DNA from: Bacteroidota bacterium
GTDB taxonomy: Bacteria > Bacteroidota > Bacteroidia > AKYH767-A > 2013-40CM-41-45
Reading direction: 5' to 3'
Assembly (NCBI GenBank): GCA_016720935.1
Contig: JADKJP010000006.1
Coordinates: forward strand, 496,001-560,000
DNA length: 64,000 bases
In this document: positions 44,085 through 53,382 of the stretch, one piece after another
Position numbering within the stretch: position 1 is the stretch's first letter
Layout: the number at the start of each line of letters is the position of its first letter
Notes under the pieces: model-generated
Seen by the model: the letters and a program-made list of their open reading frames with translations, nothing else
Databases searched by the model: none
Told to the model about the DNA's origin: nothing
Position numbers and translations under genes: made by a program

Positions 44085-44103
44085 AAAATCATACTCATCA
44101 CCA

Positions 44104-45234
44104 ATGGAAACACAAACAACAAAAAAAGCGGAACCTAAAATTACAGAGGATTTCCTTCCCATCCAGGGAACCGATTACATCGAATTTTATGTTGGCAATG
44201 CAAAACAGGCTGCACATTATTACAAAACAGCTTTTGGATTCCAGTCACTCGCTTATGCAGGATTAGAAAGCGGTTTGCGTGACAGAACATCTTATGTGCT
44301 CCGCCAGGGAAAGATTACACTTGTACTCACCACACCTTTGAATAGTCAGTCACCTGTTTCTGAACATATCAAAAAGCATGGTGACGGTGTAAAAGTGATC
44401 GCTTTCCTGGTAGATGATGCGGAGAAATCCTTCAATGAAACTGTAAAGCGGGGCGCAAAACCTTATCTTGAACCAACTATCGAAAAGGACGATGATGGTT
44501 ATGTAAAACGTGCCGGTATCTATACTTATGGTGAGACGATCCATATGTTTGTAGAAAGACGAAATTATAAAGGCTTGTTTTTGCCATCTTTTGTGAAATG
44601 GGAATCAGAATACAACCCTACAGAGATTGGATTGAAATACGTCGATCATTGTGTTGGAAATGTTGAATTGGGACAAATGAATACCTGGGCCAGATTTTAT
44701 GAAGATGTTTTAGGTTTCAGAAATCTTATTACCTTCGATGATAAGGATATTTCAACGGAATATACTGCCCTGATGAGTAAGGTGATGATGAATGGGAATG
44801 GACGAATTAAATTCCCGATCAATGAACCCGCGATGGGCAAAAAGAAAAGCCAGATTGAAGAGTACCTTGATTTCTATGAAGGAGCCGGTTGTCAACACAT
44901 CGCTGTTGCTACTGATAACATCATTGAAACCGTTACTCAAATGCGTCAGCGCGGCGTGGAATTCCTGTATGTACCTGGCACTTATTATGATACGGTTCCG
45001 GAACGTGTAGGAACGATAAAAGAAGACCTGGCAACATTAAAACGACTTGGCATTATGGCCGATCGTGATGACGAAGGTTATTTATTGCAGATATTTACCC
45101 GTCCGGTTGAAGATCGCCCGACTTTGTTTTATGAAATAATTCAAAGAGAAGGAGCAACCTCATTTGGAAAGGGTAACTTTCAGGCCTTGTTCGAATCTAT
45201 TGAAGCGGAGCAGGCCAGAAGAGGAACTTTATAA
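44104..45234 (+). CDS. hpd: 4-hydroxyphenylpyruvate dioxygenase
   Basis: A 376-residue Fe(II) enzyme with two glyoxalase-type halves. It converts 4-hydroxyphenylpyruvate to homogentisate, the substrate of HmgA. Ligand regions are YVDHCVGNV (His), CQHIAVAT (His) and LFYEIIQREG (Glu). It requires oxygen, so with HmgA it gives an aerobic tyrosine route next to the oxygen-independent tyrosine phenol-lyase 15 kb away. Confidence 0.93.
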   Translation: METQTTKKAEPKITEDFLPIQGTDYIEFYVGNAKQAAHYYKTAFGFQSLAYAGLESGLRDRTSYVLRQGKITLVLTTPLNSQSPVSEHIKKHGDGVKVIAFLVDDAEKSFNETVKRGAKPYLEPTIEKDDDGYVKRAGIYTYGETIHMFVERRNYKGLFLPSFVKWESEYNPTEIGLKYVDHCVGNVELGQMNTWARFYEDVLGFRNLITFDDKDISTEYTALMSKVMMNGNGRIKFPINEPAMGKKKSQIEEYLDFYEGAGCQHIAVATDNIIETVTQMRQRGVEFLYVPGTYYDTVPERVGTIKEDLATLKRLGIMADRDDEGYLLQIFTRPVEDRPTLFYEIIQREGATSFGKGNFQALFESIEAEQARRGTL

Positions 45235-45247
45235 GCCCCCTGTTTAA

Positions 45248-45988
45248 ATGAAAAACGAGATCCCCCCCTTATCCCGAAAAACTGCAGTTTCCACGGCTGA
45301 ATTTATTCACTGTGGAGATTGCAAAGTTAAAGATTGTTCTGTTTTGCGAAATTGCAGCACTGAATGCCTGGATGTTATTTCCACATCTAAAAAAATGTGC
45401 AGGTTTGTTGCAGGACAAAGAATACTGATGGAAGGTAATCAGGCCAGGGGAATCTATTTCGTTGAAGAAGGGAAAGTAAAGATTTATAAATCCGATAACA
45501 AAGGCCAGGAAATCATCCTACGTTTCGCGCGTGAAGGGGATATCATCGGGTACAATACGGTTGAAGAGAATTCAGAATATCACGTTTCCGCTATCGCGAT
45601 TACTGATACAGTCACCTGCTTTCTGGATGCGGATACCTTCAAGGATCTGACTCGTAAATATCCTGAATTTGCTTATGAACTGTTGCAGTTTTATAAACTT
45701 CAATTGCAATTAACCGAACGAAAGGCGTTCAAGATGGCTACCTTGACTGTTCCTGAAAAGGTCGCTGATGCATTGCTTGCTATGTACGAAGCTTATGGAG
45801 CAAATGGAGATAGTAAGACTCTGAACCTTACACTGAGCCGACAGGATATTGCCAGTCTTGCAGGAACTACGAAAGAACAAGTGTCAAAAGCAATCTCTGA
45901 TTTAAAGGTACAGGGTATTGTAGATGCTAAAGGGAAAACCATAAGTCTTTTGGACATGCGGAAATTACAGCAGATCGCGAAAGTTTGA
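45248..45988 (+). CDS. Crp/Fnr-family regulator with Cys-rich N-terminus
   Basis: A 246-residue regulator. Residues 22-40 hold five Cys (22, 25, 30, 36 and 40), and a sixth is at 51; their spacing recalls FNR, which binds a [4Fe-4S] cluster with N-terminal Cys, so oxygen sensing is likely. A cyclic-nucleotide-binding-like domain (about 55-150) and a Crp winged helix follow, with recognition helix TTKEQVSKAISDL (E-x-x-S-K, near the E-x-x-S-R of FNR). It is co-transcribed with hmgA and hpd under a promoter with two Crp/Fnr-type palindromes. I consider it the leading candidate for the window-wide sites. Confidence 0.88.
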   Translation: MKNEIPPLSRKTAVSTAEFIHCGDCKVKDCSVLRNCSTECLDVISTSKKMCRFVAGQRILMEGNQARGIYFVEEGKVKIYKSDNKGQEIILRFAREGDIIGYNTVEENSEYHVSAIAITDTVTCFLDADTFKDLTRKYPEFAYELLQFYKLQLQLTERKAFKMATLTVPEKVADALLAMYEAYGANGDSKTLNLTLSRQDIASLAGTTKEQVSKAISDLKVQGIVDAKGKTISLLDMRKLQQIAKV

Positions 45989-46008
45989 TTTACTCATTTG
46001 TTGAAATA

Positions 46009-46047
46009 AAAGGAGCATCATTTTAACGGTGATGCTCCTTTTTTTTG
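46009..46047 (+). terminator. Terminator after the crp gene
   Basis: Stem AAAGGAGCATCA / TGATGCTCCTTT with a 9-nt loop and a T8 tail, closing the hmgA-hpd-crp operon. Confidence 0.85.
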
Positions 46048-46128
46048 ATAAATGCGGGAGTTGCCTTGGGAAGAAATTTGTCAAGTTTCAAATTTTTCTT
46101 ACAAATTTATTTCATTCTTCTCAATTTA

Positions 46129-46192
46129 TGATGTGGATCAGTTTCACTTCCTCTTACATTTTGTTCTTTTGTATAAGAAATGTATGATTTTG
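46129..46192 (+). promoter_or_regulatory. Crp/Fnr-type palindrome and possible -10 (flavin-binding protein gene)
   Basis: TGATgtggATCA at 46129-46140 matches the FNR core TGAT-N4-ATCA. A TGATTTTG (one mismatch to TAnnTTTG) at 46185-46192 is 50.5 bp from its centre, close to a class I position. The ATG is at 46266. Confidence 0.45.
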
Positions 46193-46265
46193 GAATAGGC
46201 CAGTTTCTTGATTGGAGAATTCCGGATAAAATGCAAATTCGATTTTCAATATAAAAGGATTAGAG

Positions 46266-46730
46266 ATGTATGATAAAATGAATCCGATTGATGTTCGTAT
46301 AAGAAAGTTTATAGCGCAAAATCAAACTTTAACTTTAGCCACCTGTCAGGATGGTGCTCCTTATTGTTGTTCACTTTTTTATGCCTTCGATGAATCCGCA
46401 GGCCTGTTGTATTTTATGTCTTCCCGGGATTCCAGACATTCAAGAGAAATGATCGCGAATTCCCATATATCAGGAACTATTTTAAATGGTGAACAATCTG
46501 TGTTGCGGTTACAGGGTATTCAGTTTTCTGGAGAAGCTTTTATTCTGGAAACCGAAATGCAGCAACAGGCGAGGAAAATTTATCTTCAAAAATATCCTGT
46601 TGCCCGACTTAATCCATCGGAACTTTGGTACATCCGAATTGATTGGATTAAAATGACGGACAATACCCTCGGCTTTGGTACTAAACTTATTTGGGATCGT
46701 GAAATAGCTTTTCGTCAGGCAGCTTCATAA
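46266..46730 (+). CDS. FMN-binding split-barrel protein (UPF0306/YhbP type)
   Basis: A 154-residue protein of the pyridoxamine-phosphate oxidase-like split-barrel fold. TLATCQDGAPYCCSLFYAFD and LYFMSSRDSRHSREM match the UPF0306/YhbP family, which likely binds flavin or haem; function is unknown. It is monocistronic, with the palindrome about 125 bp upstream. Confidence 0.75.
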   Translation: MYDKMNPIDVRIRKFIAQNQTLTLATCQDGAPYCCSLFYAFDESAGLLYFMSSRDSRHSREMIANSHISGTILNGEQSVLRLQGIQFSGEAFILETEMQQQARKIYLQKYPVARLNPSELWYIRIDWIKMTDNTLGFGTKLIWDREIAFRQAAS

Positions 46731-46776
46731 ATCGACTTTACATTCTAAAATGTAAGCGCGAAGTACAGAAATTCTA

Positions 46777-46784
46777 TAGATTTG
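46777..46784 (+). promoter_or_regulatory. TAGATTTG -10 of the two-component operon
   Basis: A perfect TAnnTTTG lies 20 bp before the ATG at 46804. No TGA-N6-TCA palindrome is upstream, so this operon looks outside the putative regulon. Confidence 0.45.
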
Positions 46785-46803
46785 CCTGCTAATTTTACGG
46801 GCT

Positions 46804-47481
46804 ATGAAGGTACTCATCGTTGAAGATAACAAAGAATTAGCTCAATCGATGGATGCGTATCTGCAATCAGAAGGATACCTGTGTGAGATTGCACCCGATT
46901 TTAATACTGCTGAAGAAAAAATCGGACTTTACGCCTACGATTGTATTTTAATAGACATCAGCCTTCCTGATGGAAGCGGACTGGATCTGGTAGAAATTCT
47001 TAAGCAATCAAAATCCCGATCCGGTATCATTATCATTTCAGCCAAAGGATCGGTAGATGACAGAGTTGCCGGCCTTGAATTGGGCAGTGATGATTACCTG
47101 CCAAAACCATTTCATCTTTCCGAATTGAGTGCCCGAATGAAAGCGCTCATTCGACGAAAAAATTTTGAAGGAAATACAGAGATCAAAATTGAGGATTTAT
47201 TTATTGACCCGGCCTCTCAAGTAGTAAAAGTAAATAATAAAGATCTGGTACTTACCCGTAAAGAATACGATCTTTTACTTTATTTTGTAATGAATAAGAA
47301 TCGCGTGGTTACAAAAAATTCAATCGCGGAACATCTCTGGGGTGATGACATGGATCAGGCTGATGAGTTTGATTTTATCTATACTCATATTAAAAACCTC
47401 AGAAAGAAAATTCTTGAAAAAGGAGGAAAAGATCGTTTGGAAACAGTTTACGGTATGGGTTATAAATTTTCTGTTCAATGA
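46804..47481 (+). CDS. OmpR-family response regulator
   Basis: A 225-residue protein: receiver domain with phosphoacceptor Asp51 in CILIDISLPDGSG and Lys in LPKPF, then an OmpR/PhoB winged helix ending GYKFSVQ. Its stop overlaps the start of the histidine kinase (ATGA). Confidence 0.92.
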   Translation: MKVLIVEDNKELAQSMDAYLQSEGYLCEIAPDFNTAEEKIGLYAYDCILIDISLPDGSGLDLVEILKQSKSRSGIIIISAKGSVDDRVAGLELGSDDYLPKPFHLSELSARMKALIRRKNFEGNTEIKIEDLFIDPASQVVKVNNKDLVLTRKEYDLLLYFVMNKNRVVTKNSIAEHLWGDDMDQADEFDFIYTHIKNLRKKILEKGGKDRLETVYGMGYKFSVQ

Positions 47482-48755
47482 AGCTGCTGCAAAGAGCCAC
47501 GCTCTATTATGCGGTCGTCTTCCTGGTTTTATTACTTGTCCTGACAGGACTATTTTTTGGAATCATCCAGTTTTTCTTTTTAAAAAGTCTGGATAAATCA
47601 CTATTGAAGGAAAAGAACAAAGTGGAATTTACTTTGTCAAAAAAACATCTGCCTGAAGATATGATCTTTGATGCGGATGAAGAAGTTGAGATTTCCGAAG
47701 TGCCCCGGACAGAATACCGCAACGATAGTTATCATACAATTTATTATACAGATGAATGGGATAAAATATCCGGAGTGAAAGAAGAGGATGAACCCCATCG
47801 TGAGCTAATTACTTATATTCATTCCAACGGGAACCTTTATAAACTGGCAATAAGAAAATCCATGATTGAATCCGAGGATTTATTGTGGAGCGTATTGCTC
47901 ATTGAAATAGTAATTCTGGTTGTCCTGATGGGTAGTTTTCTATTGGTGAATATCTGGATTTCCCGTCGTTTGTGGCAGCCATTTTACTCTGGTATTAATA
48001 AAATTAAGGCCTTTAATCTTTCCAGTGGAAATGAATTAATCATTGAGCATTCTGACATACGTGAATTTGAAGATCTGAACCAGGTGCTGCGTTCCATGTC
48101 TGTTCGCCTGAAAAAAGATTATCTCTTGCAAAAGCAGTTCACGGAAAATGCCAGTCATGAATTGCAGACTCCACTCATGGTGATTCGATCCAGAATTGAA
48201 CTGCTCATCCAGCAACCGGATCTACGCGAAGAGCAGGTTAAATTACTGCAGTCAATCGATAACGCGTGTTTGAAATTAAGTCATATTAATAAAGCACTAC
48301 TTCTTCTCTCCAAAATAGAAAACAAACAGTTTTCAAAGAAAGAGAAAGTGTATTTGAAACCGCTAGTACTTAAAGTCCTGGAGAGCTTTCAAGATAGAAT
48401 TCTTCTGAAATCATTGACGCTGGCCACGTTTATTGATGAAGAAGCAACAATGACACACGACAGCACATTAATTGAAATACTATTTACCAACCTGATTCAA
48501 AATTCAATTCGCCACAATTTCAATGGAGGAGACATTCAAATCACCATCAGACAGGGATTTGCGTCTTTTGTGAATACTGGGGACGCCCCGGATTTTGAGC
48601 CGGAGCAAATGTTCGAGAGATTCAGAAAGTCGGGAAAAAAGGAGGAAGGTACAGGTCTTGGGCTGGCAATTGTCCGGGAAATATGCAAATCCGGTTCTGT
48701 AAATATTTCTTATCAGTATGAAACAGATAAACATACCATACAACTTGTGTGGTAG
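47478..48755 (+). CDS. Sensor histidine kinase
   Basis: A 425-residue kinase with two membrane helices (about 10-35 and 135-160) bounding an acidic periplasmic loop, a HAMP-like region, and a HisKA core with ASHELQTPLMV, then N and G boxes (NLIQNSIRHN, GTGLGLAIV). The classic DxGxG box appears as NTGDAP, as in the QseC/CopS-like class. Its overlap with the OmpR gene shows a cognate pair; the signal is unknown. Confidence 0.9.
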   Translation: MKLLQRATLYYAVVFLVLLLVLTGLFFGIIQFFFLKSLDKSLLKEKNKVEFTLSKKHLPEDMIFDADEEVEISEVPRTEYRNDSYHTIYYTDEWDKISGVKEEDEPHRELITYIHSNGNLYKLAIRKSMIESEDLLWSVLLIEIVILVVLMGSFLLVNIWISRRLWQPFYSGINKIKAFNLSSGNELIIEHSDIREFEDLNQVLRSMSVRLKKDYLLQKQFTENASHELQTPLMVIRSRIELLIQQPDLREEQVKLLQSIDNACLKLSHINKALLLLSKIENKQFSKKEKVYLKPLVLKVLESFQDRILLKSLTLATFIDEEATMTHDSTLIEILFTNLIQNSIRHNFNGGDIQITIRQGFASFVNTGDAPDFEPEQMFERFRKSGKKEEGTGLGLAIVREICKSGSVNISYQYETDKHTIQLVW

Positions 48756-48781
48756 AACAGATTTCCTTTAGATTGTTCCGG

Positions 48782-48789
48782 TACATTTG
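48782..48789 (+). promoter_or_regulatory. TACATTTG -10 of the DUF2231-like gene
   Basis: A perfect TAnnTTTG 57 bp before the ATG at 48846; no palindrome nearby. Confidence 0.4.
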
Positions 48790-48845
48790 TTTCATCATTT
48801 ATTATATTAAATGAAAATGTCCAAATTTTCAAGCCATATCCTATC

Positions 48846-49340
48846 ATGAACCAAACCCACATTCATCTGTTGTTAAACCATGTCGCAATTCTTGGTTCCG
48901 TATTTTCAATAGTTTTATTGATAGCCGGAATGGTGCTGAAATCTGATGTCTTGAAGAAAACAGCTATGATTGGATTCGTCATTGCAGCATTGGTTGCAAT
49001 TCCCGTTTTCCTAACCGGTGAACCTGCAGAGGAATCTGTCGAAAATATCGCCGGCACCATCAAAGCTACTATCGAGGAACATGAGGAGTCTGCGGAAATA
49101 TCCATTTGGCTGGTAGAATTTATGGGCGCAGTTTCACTTCTGACATTTTTTCTGGCAAAAAAATCAAATACCATCAATAAAGGACTTCTTTCGTTTTTGC
49201 TCCTTCTTAGTATTGTCGCTGCCGGTTCAATTTCCTATACAGGATTCCTTGGCGGTAAAATAAGACACACAGAATTATCAGGACTAAACACCAATGCTAC
49301 CGGGCAACCGGACAAGGCCGCAGAAGAAGATGACGATTAA
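48846..49340 (+). CDS. Four-helix membrane protein, DUF2231-like
   Basis: A 164-residue protein with four transmembrane helices. His-containing MNQTHIHLLLNHVAILG at the start and an EEHEESAEISIW loop between helices 2 and 3 recall DUF2231-like proteins, which may bind haem through such His. The C-terminal tail is acidic. Not certain; no closer family recognised. Confidence 0.6.
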   Translation: MNQTHIHLLLNHVAILGSVFSIVLLIAGMVLKSDVLKKTAMIGFVIAALVAIPVFLTGEPAEESVENIAGTIKATIEEHEESAEISIWLVEFMGAVSLLTFFLAKKSNTINKGLLSFLLLLSIVAAGSISYTGFLGGKIRHTELSGLNTNATGQPDKAAEEDDD

Positions 49341-49503
49341 TTTGTTGCTTTGTAGTCTTATCCATGACCTTTGACGGAAGGTTTTTTAGAGACATTTTTT
49401 ACTGTTATTTCTGGCTGAATCCCTTATTGCAGGGTCTTTTAAAGCGCTTCCATGGTGGCTGTGCTTAGAGGTGATTACTGTTTTATTTATTCAGCCATTA
49501 TCC

Positions 49504-49545
49504 TGACATTTGTCATCCCGGTATCCTGTGACTGGGCTACTTTTG
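49504..49545 (+). promoter_or_regulatory. queD-hemN promoter with Crp/Fnr-type palindrome
   Basis: TGACatttGTCA at 49504-49515 is a perfect palindrome, its centre 28.5 bp before a perfect TACTTTTG at 49538-49545. The GTG start is at 49567. Confidence 0.68.
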
Positions 49546-49566
49546 TTTAATTAATAAGGAATTTCT

Positions 49567-50010
49567 GTGAAAATTAGACTTACCAAACTGTTTCCTTTTG
49601 AAATGGCTCATGCATTGTATGGTTATGATGGGCCGTGTAAAAATATTCATGGGCATTCCTATCGCCTTGAAGTTACACTCATCGGTGAGCCGGTAAATAA
49701 CCCAAAGGATCCCAAAAACGGAATGGTAATTGATTTTTCTGATTTGAAGAAAATTGTAAAAGAACATATCGTTGATGTGTTTGATCATGCGCTTGTCTTG
49801 AATGGAAATTCTCCTCACCGTGATATTCCGGATCTGGAAGCAACATTTGAAAAGGTAATTTTTGTCAACTACCAGCCAACATGTGAAAATTTGCTGGCTG
49901 ATTTTATGAAGAGAATTCGTCCTCTCATGCCGGATTATGTGCAACTCAAAGTGATTCGTTTACATGAAACCGCTACCTCTTACGCCGAGTGGAGAACGGA
50001 AGATAATTAA
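49567..50010 (+). CDS. queD: 6-carboxytetrahydropterin synthase-like (QueD/PTPS) protein
   Basis: A 147-residue protein starting at GTG 49567; no ATG upstream fits. It has the PTPS pattern: Zn-binding His in EMAHAL and NIHGHSY, catalytic Cys in GPCKN, and a C-terminal LHETATSYAEW with the substrate Glu. QueD makes the queuosine precursor CPH4; a pterin role is the alternative. It shares a promoter with hemN (7 bp gap). Confidence 0.85.
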   Translation: MKIRLTKLFPFEMAHALYGYDGPCKNIHGHSYRLEVTLIGEPVNNPKDPKNGMVIDFSDLKKIVKEHIVDVFDHALVLNGNSPHRDIPDLEATFEKVIFVNYQPTCENLLADFMKRIRPLMPDYVQLKVIRLHETATSYAEWRTEDN

Positions 50011-50017
50011 GAGAAAA

Positions 50018-51373
50018 ATGGATATTCAACTGATCAGAAAGTACAATGTCGCCGGTCCACGGTATACCAGTTATCCGACCGTACCATACTGGGATCACTC
50101 TCCAACTGTGGAAGAATGGTTCAAACTTGTGAGAGATACTTTTATCGCGACCAACAAGGAAGGAATTAGTCTGTATATTCATTTGCCTTTTTGTGAAAGC
50201 CTCTGTACATATTGTGGATGCAATACCCGTATTACTGTGAATCATGCAGTAGAACTTCCTTACATTGAAACAGTCTTGAAAGAGTGGGCGATGTATGTGA
50301 AACAATTTCCTGATAAACCAAGGATCAAGGAAATCCATCTTGGCGGTGGCACTCCCACATTTTTCAGTTGTGAAAATCTGGAGAAACTTATTAATGGAAT
50401 TTTAAAGGATTCAGAGATAGCTCCGGGTCATGAATTCGGTTTTGAAGGTCACCCGAATTATACACAGGTAGAGCAGTTGCAGAAATTGTATGACATGGGA
50501 TTCCGTAGAGTAAGTTTCGGGATTCAGGATTTTGATCAAAAAGTTCAATATACAATTCACCGTACACAAACCTACGAGCAGGTAAAACTAGTTACCGAAG
50601 CTGCAAGAAAAATCGGATATGAATCTGTAAATTATGATTTGATTTATGGGTTGCCCATGCAAACAATGGCGACTATTACAGATACGATTGAGAAGGTACG
50701 CGAATTAAAACCCGACAGGATCGCGTTTTACAGTTATGCTCACGTTCCCTGGATAAAACCCGGTCAGCGTAGATTTACTGAAGATGATTTGCCACAGGGA
50801 GAAGAGAAGAGAGCGTTGTATGAAAAAGGCAGATTGATGCTGGAGGATTCCGGATACAGGGAAATTGGAATGGATCATTTCTCATTGCCGGAGGATTCAT
50901 TATTTAAAGCTTATTCTGCAAAGAAACTCCACAGGAATTTTATGGGGTATACAACTACTGATACCCAATTGTTAGTAGGATTAGGAGTTTCAAGTATCGG
51001 GGATTCCTGGACCGGCTTTGCTCAGAATGTGAAAGTTTTCGAAGAGTATGTCAAAATGGTCAATGAAAATAAACTGCCGATTGTGCGCGGACATATTTTG
51101 ACCGATGAAGATCTGATCATCAGAAGACATATTCTTAATCTGATGTGTCATTTTGAAACAAGCTGGGAAGAAAAATCCATGCAATGCGAAGCCTTTTACG
51201 AAGGACTTGAACGATTGCAGGAAATGGTGAAAGATGACTTACTGTTGATTTCACCCTATCGTATGGAAGTAACGGATAAAGGCAGAGCCTTTGTTCGAAA
51301 TATCTGTATGGCTCTGGATGCCAGACTTTGGAGAAAACAGCCCGAATCACAGATCTTCAGCCAAACGGTTTAA
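50018..51373 (+). CDS. hemN: Oxygen-independent coproporphyrinogen III dehydrogenase
   Basis: A 451-residue radical SAM enzyme from the ATG at 50018 (upstream in-frame codons overlap queD). The [4Fe-4S] motif is Cys59, Cys63, Cys66 with Cys68 (FCESLCTYCGC), the HemN form. LGGGTPTF follows, and the HemN C-terminal domain is present. It makes protoporphyrinogen IX without oxygen for haem synthesis. Expression from a Crp/Fnr-type promoter, as for hemN under FNR/ANR elsewhere, supports a low-oxygen role. Confidence 0.92.
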   Translation: MDIQLIRKYNVAGPRYTSYPTVPYWDHSPTVEEWFKLVRDTFIATNKEGISLYIHLPFCESLCTYCGCNTRITVNHAVELPYIETVLKEWAMYVKQFPDKPRIKEIHLGGGTPTFFSCENLEKLINGILKDSEIAPGHEFGFEGHPNYTQVEQLQKLYDMGFRRVSFGIQDFDQKVQYTIHRTQTYEQVKLVTEAARKIGYESVNYDLIYGLPMQTMATITDTIEKVRELKPDRIAFYSYAHVPWIKPGQRRFTEDDLPQGEEKRALYEKGRLMLEDSGYREIGMDHFSLPEDSLFKAYSAKKLHRNFMGYTTTDTQLLVGLGVSSIGDSWTGFAQNVKVFEEYVKMVNENKLPIVRGHILTDEDLIIRRHILNLMCHFETSWEEKSMQCEAFYEGLERLQEMVKDDLLLISPYRMEVTDKGRAFVRNICMALDARLWRKQPESQIFSQTV

Positions 51374-51482
51374 TTGAATTTCCAGGTAGATTTTATTGCC
51401 TCTTTCGTCAGTATCAGAGTGTTAAGCTAAGCTTTACAAACCTTGTCCTGATGCATCCCATCGCTTATCTTCGCCGTCCCGC

Positions 51483-52580
51483 ATGGCCTGGAAACGAACC
51501 ATTTTCTTGATTTTTATCTTGACTTCCGTTTTAAAGGGTTTGTCAGCTGCAGTACCGGACGATACCTTATCCGGTTCACAACAGTCACGTTTCCTCGTTT
51601 TTCCTTTTGCCATTCGTTCTCCCGAAACAAAATGGGGTTTAGGTCTGGCTACCGCATTTTTTTTCAAAGCAAATCAGAAGGAGGAGAACCTGCGCACTTC
51701 CGATGTTAGCCTGGTAGGATTGGCTACACAACGTGAACAATTATTGCTTGTCTTGAATTCCACGGTATTTTCATCCATGGAAAAAAGAATTTTCAGGATG
51801 CAGGTTTCATACAGTTATTATCCGGACAAAACCTGGGGAATAGGAAACCATTCACCCGAATCGGCTAAGGAGAATTACGATTACAAACAGTTTTATTTCA
51901 ATCCGCAATTACTACACAGGATCGCAGGGAATCTTTACATAGGAGCCAGTTATGAATTCCAGGAAGTGCACGATTTTTCATTTCGCAGCAATGGCATATT
52001 CAGTCAACAATCCATTCCCGGGAATAATGGAGGAAGAACAAGCGGATTCGGACTACTCCTGACCTGGGATACCCGCAACAATGCATACAGTCCCAGCCAC
52101 GGTTTTTTTTCAGAGATCAACTATACATCTTTTGACCGGGACATTGGCAGCCAGTTTTCTTTTTCGACATTTTCCCTGGATGTTCGAAAATTCTTTCCCT
52201 GGAGAACGAATAGTGTTCTTGCATTGCAGGGAATAATTAAATTGAGTGATGGCAATATTCCGATCAGAAATATGGCCATGCTTGGAGGAACTGAAATTAT
52301 GAGAGGGTATTACAAAGGCCGGTACATGGACAAAGGCATGTCCTCTATTCAGGCTGAATGGAGGCAATACTTATTCTGGAAGCTTGGACTGGCAGGTTTT
52401 GTCGCTGCCGGGGAAGTGAGTCCGGATATAAAACATTTCTCATTGCCCGGAATTCATTACACTTATGGCTGTGGATTGCGTATCCTTGTAAAAGAAAAGG
52501 AAAAAGTAAACCTGCGTATTGATTATGGTTGGTCCAAAGAATCATCCGGTTTGTATGTAATGCTGAAAGAAGCTTTTTAA
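51483..52580 (+). CDS. BamA/TamA-type surface-antigen outer-membrane barrel
   Basis: A 365-residue protein with a signal peptide (about 1-23). The C-terminal part matches the D15/BamA barrel domain: SPSHGFFSEINYTSFDRD, MLGGTEIMRGYYKGRYMDK with the RGxxxGRYxDK L6 motif, and a final FYVMLKEAF strand. No POTRA domains are present, so it is a short family member of unknown role. It precedes ppk2 by 49 bp. Confidence 0.8.
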   Translation: MAWKRTIFLIFILTSVLKGLSAAVPDDTLSGSQQSRFLVFPFAIRSPETKWGLGLATAFFFKANQKEENLRTSDVSLVGLATQREQLLLVLNSTVFSSMEKRIFRMQVSYSYYPDKTWGIGNHSPESAKENYDYKQFYFNPQLLHRIAGNLYIGASYEFQEVHDFSFRSNGIFSQQSIPGNNGGRTSGFGLLLTWDTRNNAYSPSHGFFSEINYTSFDRDIGSQFSFSTFSLDVRKFFPWRTNSVLALQGIIKLSDGNIPIRNMAMLGGTEIMRGYYKGRYMDKGMSSIQAEWRQYLFWKLGLAGFVAAGEVSPDIKHFSLPGIHYTYGCGLRILVKEKEKVNLRIDYGWSKESSGLYVMLKEAF

Positions 52581-52629
52581 ATTTGATTCAGGTTTAGTTT
52601 GATTATTATTATTTACAAAACACATCGTC

Positions 52630-53382
52630 ATGGCAAAAATCAAACTTCAGAATATTTCAACACGAGCTCCGAAAAATATCGATAAGGAAAAAATAAAAAA
52701 GGAGATTCCGAAACTTCAAGCCAGATTAGAAGAATTACAGAATCTTTTGTATGCCTCATCTTCTCATGCTGTACTTGTCGTCCTGCAGGGGATGGATGCT
52801 TCCGGTAAAGATGGTGCGATCAAGGATGTTTTTACAGCTGTCAATCCTATGGGTTGCAGGGTGATTCCATTTAAGAAGCCAACAGAAATCGAGATGAAAC
52901 ATGATTTTCTCTGGAGAGTCCATCAGGTGGTTCCTGAAAAAGGAATGTTGTATGTTTTCAATCGATCGCATTATGAAGATGTCATCATTCAACGTGTTCA
53001 CAAATGGGTAGACGAGAAAACCATTAAACAACGCTTCAGACAAATCAATAATTTTGAATCGCTTCTCACCGAAACCAATACTATCGTTTTGAAATTTTAT
53101 CTCCACGTCTCAAAGGAAGAGCAAATGATTCGACTGGAAGAACGATTGCATGATCCTTCAAAGATGTGGAAACACAATGAAAACGATCTGAAAGAAAGGG
53201 AGTACTGGAATCAATACATGAAAGCATATGAAGATGCTTTTTTGCACTGCTCAGAAAATGCAGATTGGAATATCATCCCTGCGGATCAAAACTGGTATAA
53301 GGAATACCTGATTTTGAAAATTGTTGTGGATGCAATGGATAGTTTAAAACTCAGATATCCGGGCTTAAAAAAAGAGATTTGA
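52630..53382 (+). CDS. Polyphosphate kinase 2 family protein
   Basis: A 250-residue PPK2-type phosphotransferase. Walker A is GMDASGKDGAIK; Walker B/lid regions are NRSHYEDVIIQRV and RLHDPSKMWK. It uses polyphosphate to phosphorylate nucleotides (AMP/ADP or GDP). The class cannot be fixed from sequence alone. Confidence 0.9.
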   Translation: MAKIKLQNISTRAPKNIDKEKIKKEIPKLQARLEELQNLLYASSSHAVLVVLQGMDASGKDGAIKDVFTAVNPMGCRVIPFKKPTEIEMKHDFLWRVHQVVPEKGMLYVFNRSHYEDVIIQRVHKWVDEKTIKQRFRQINNFESLLTETNTIVLKFYLHVSKEEQMIRLEERLHDPSKMWKHNENDLKEREYWNQYMKAYEDAFLHCSENADWNIIPADQNWYKEYLILKIVVDAMDSLKLRYPGLKKEI

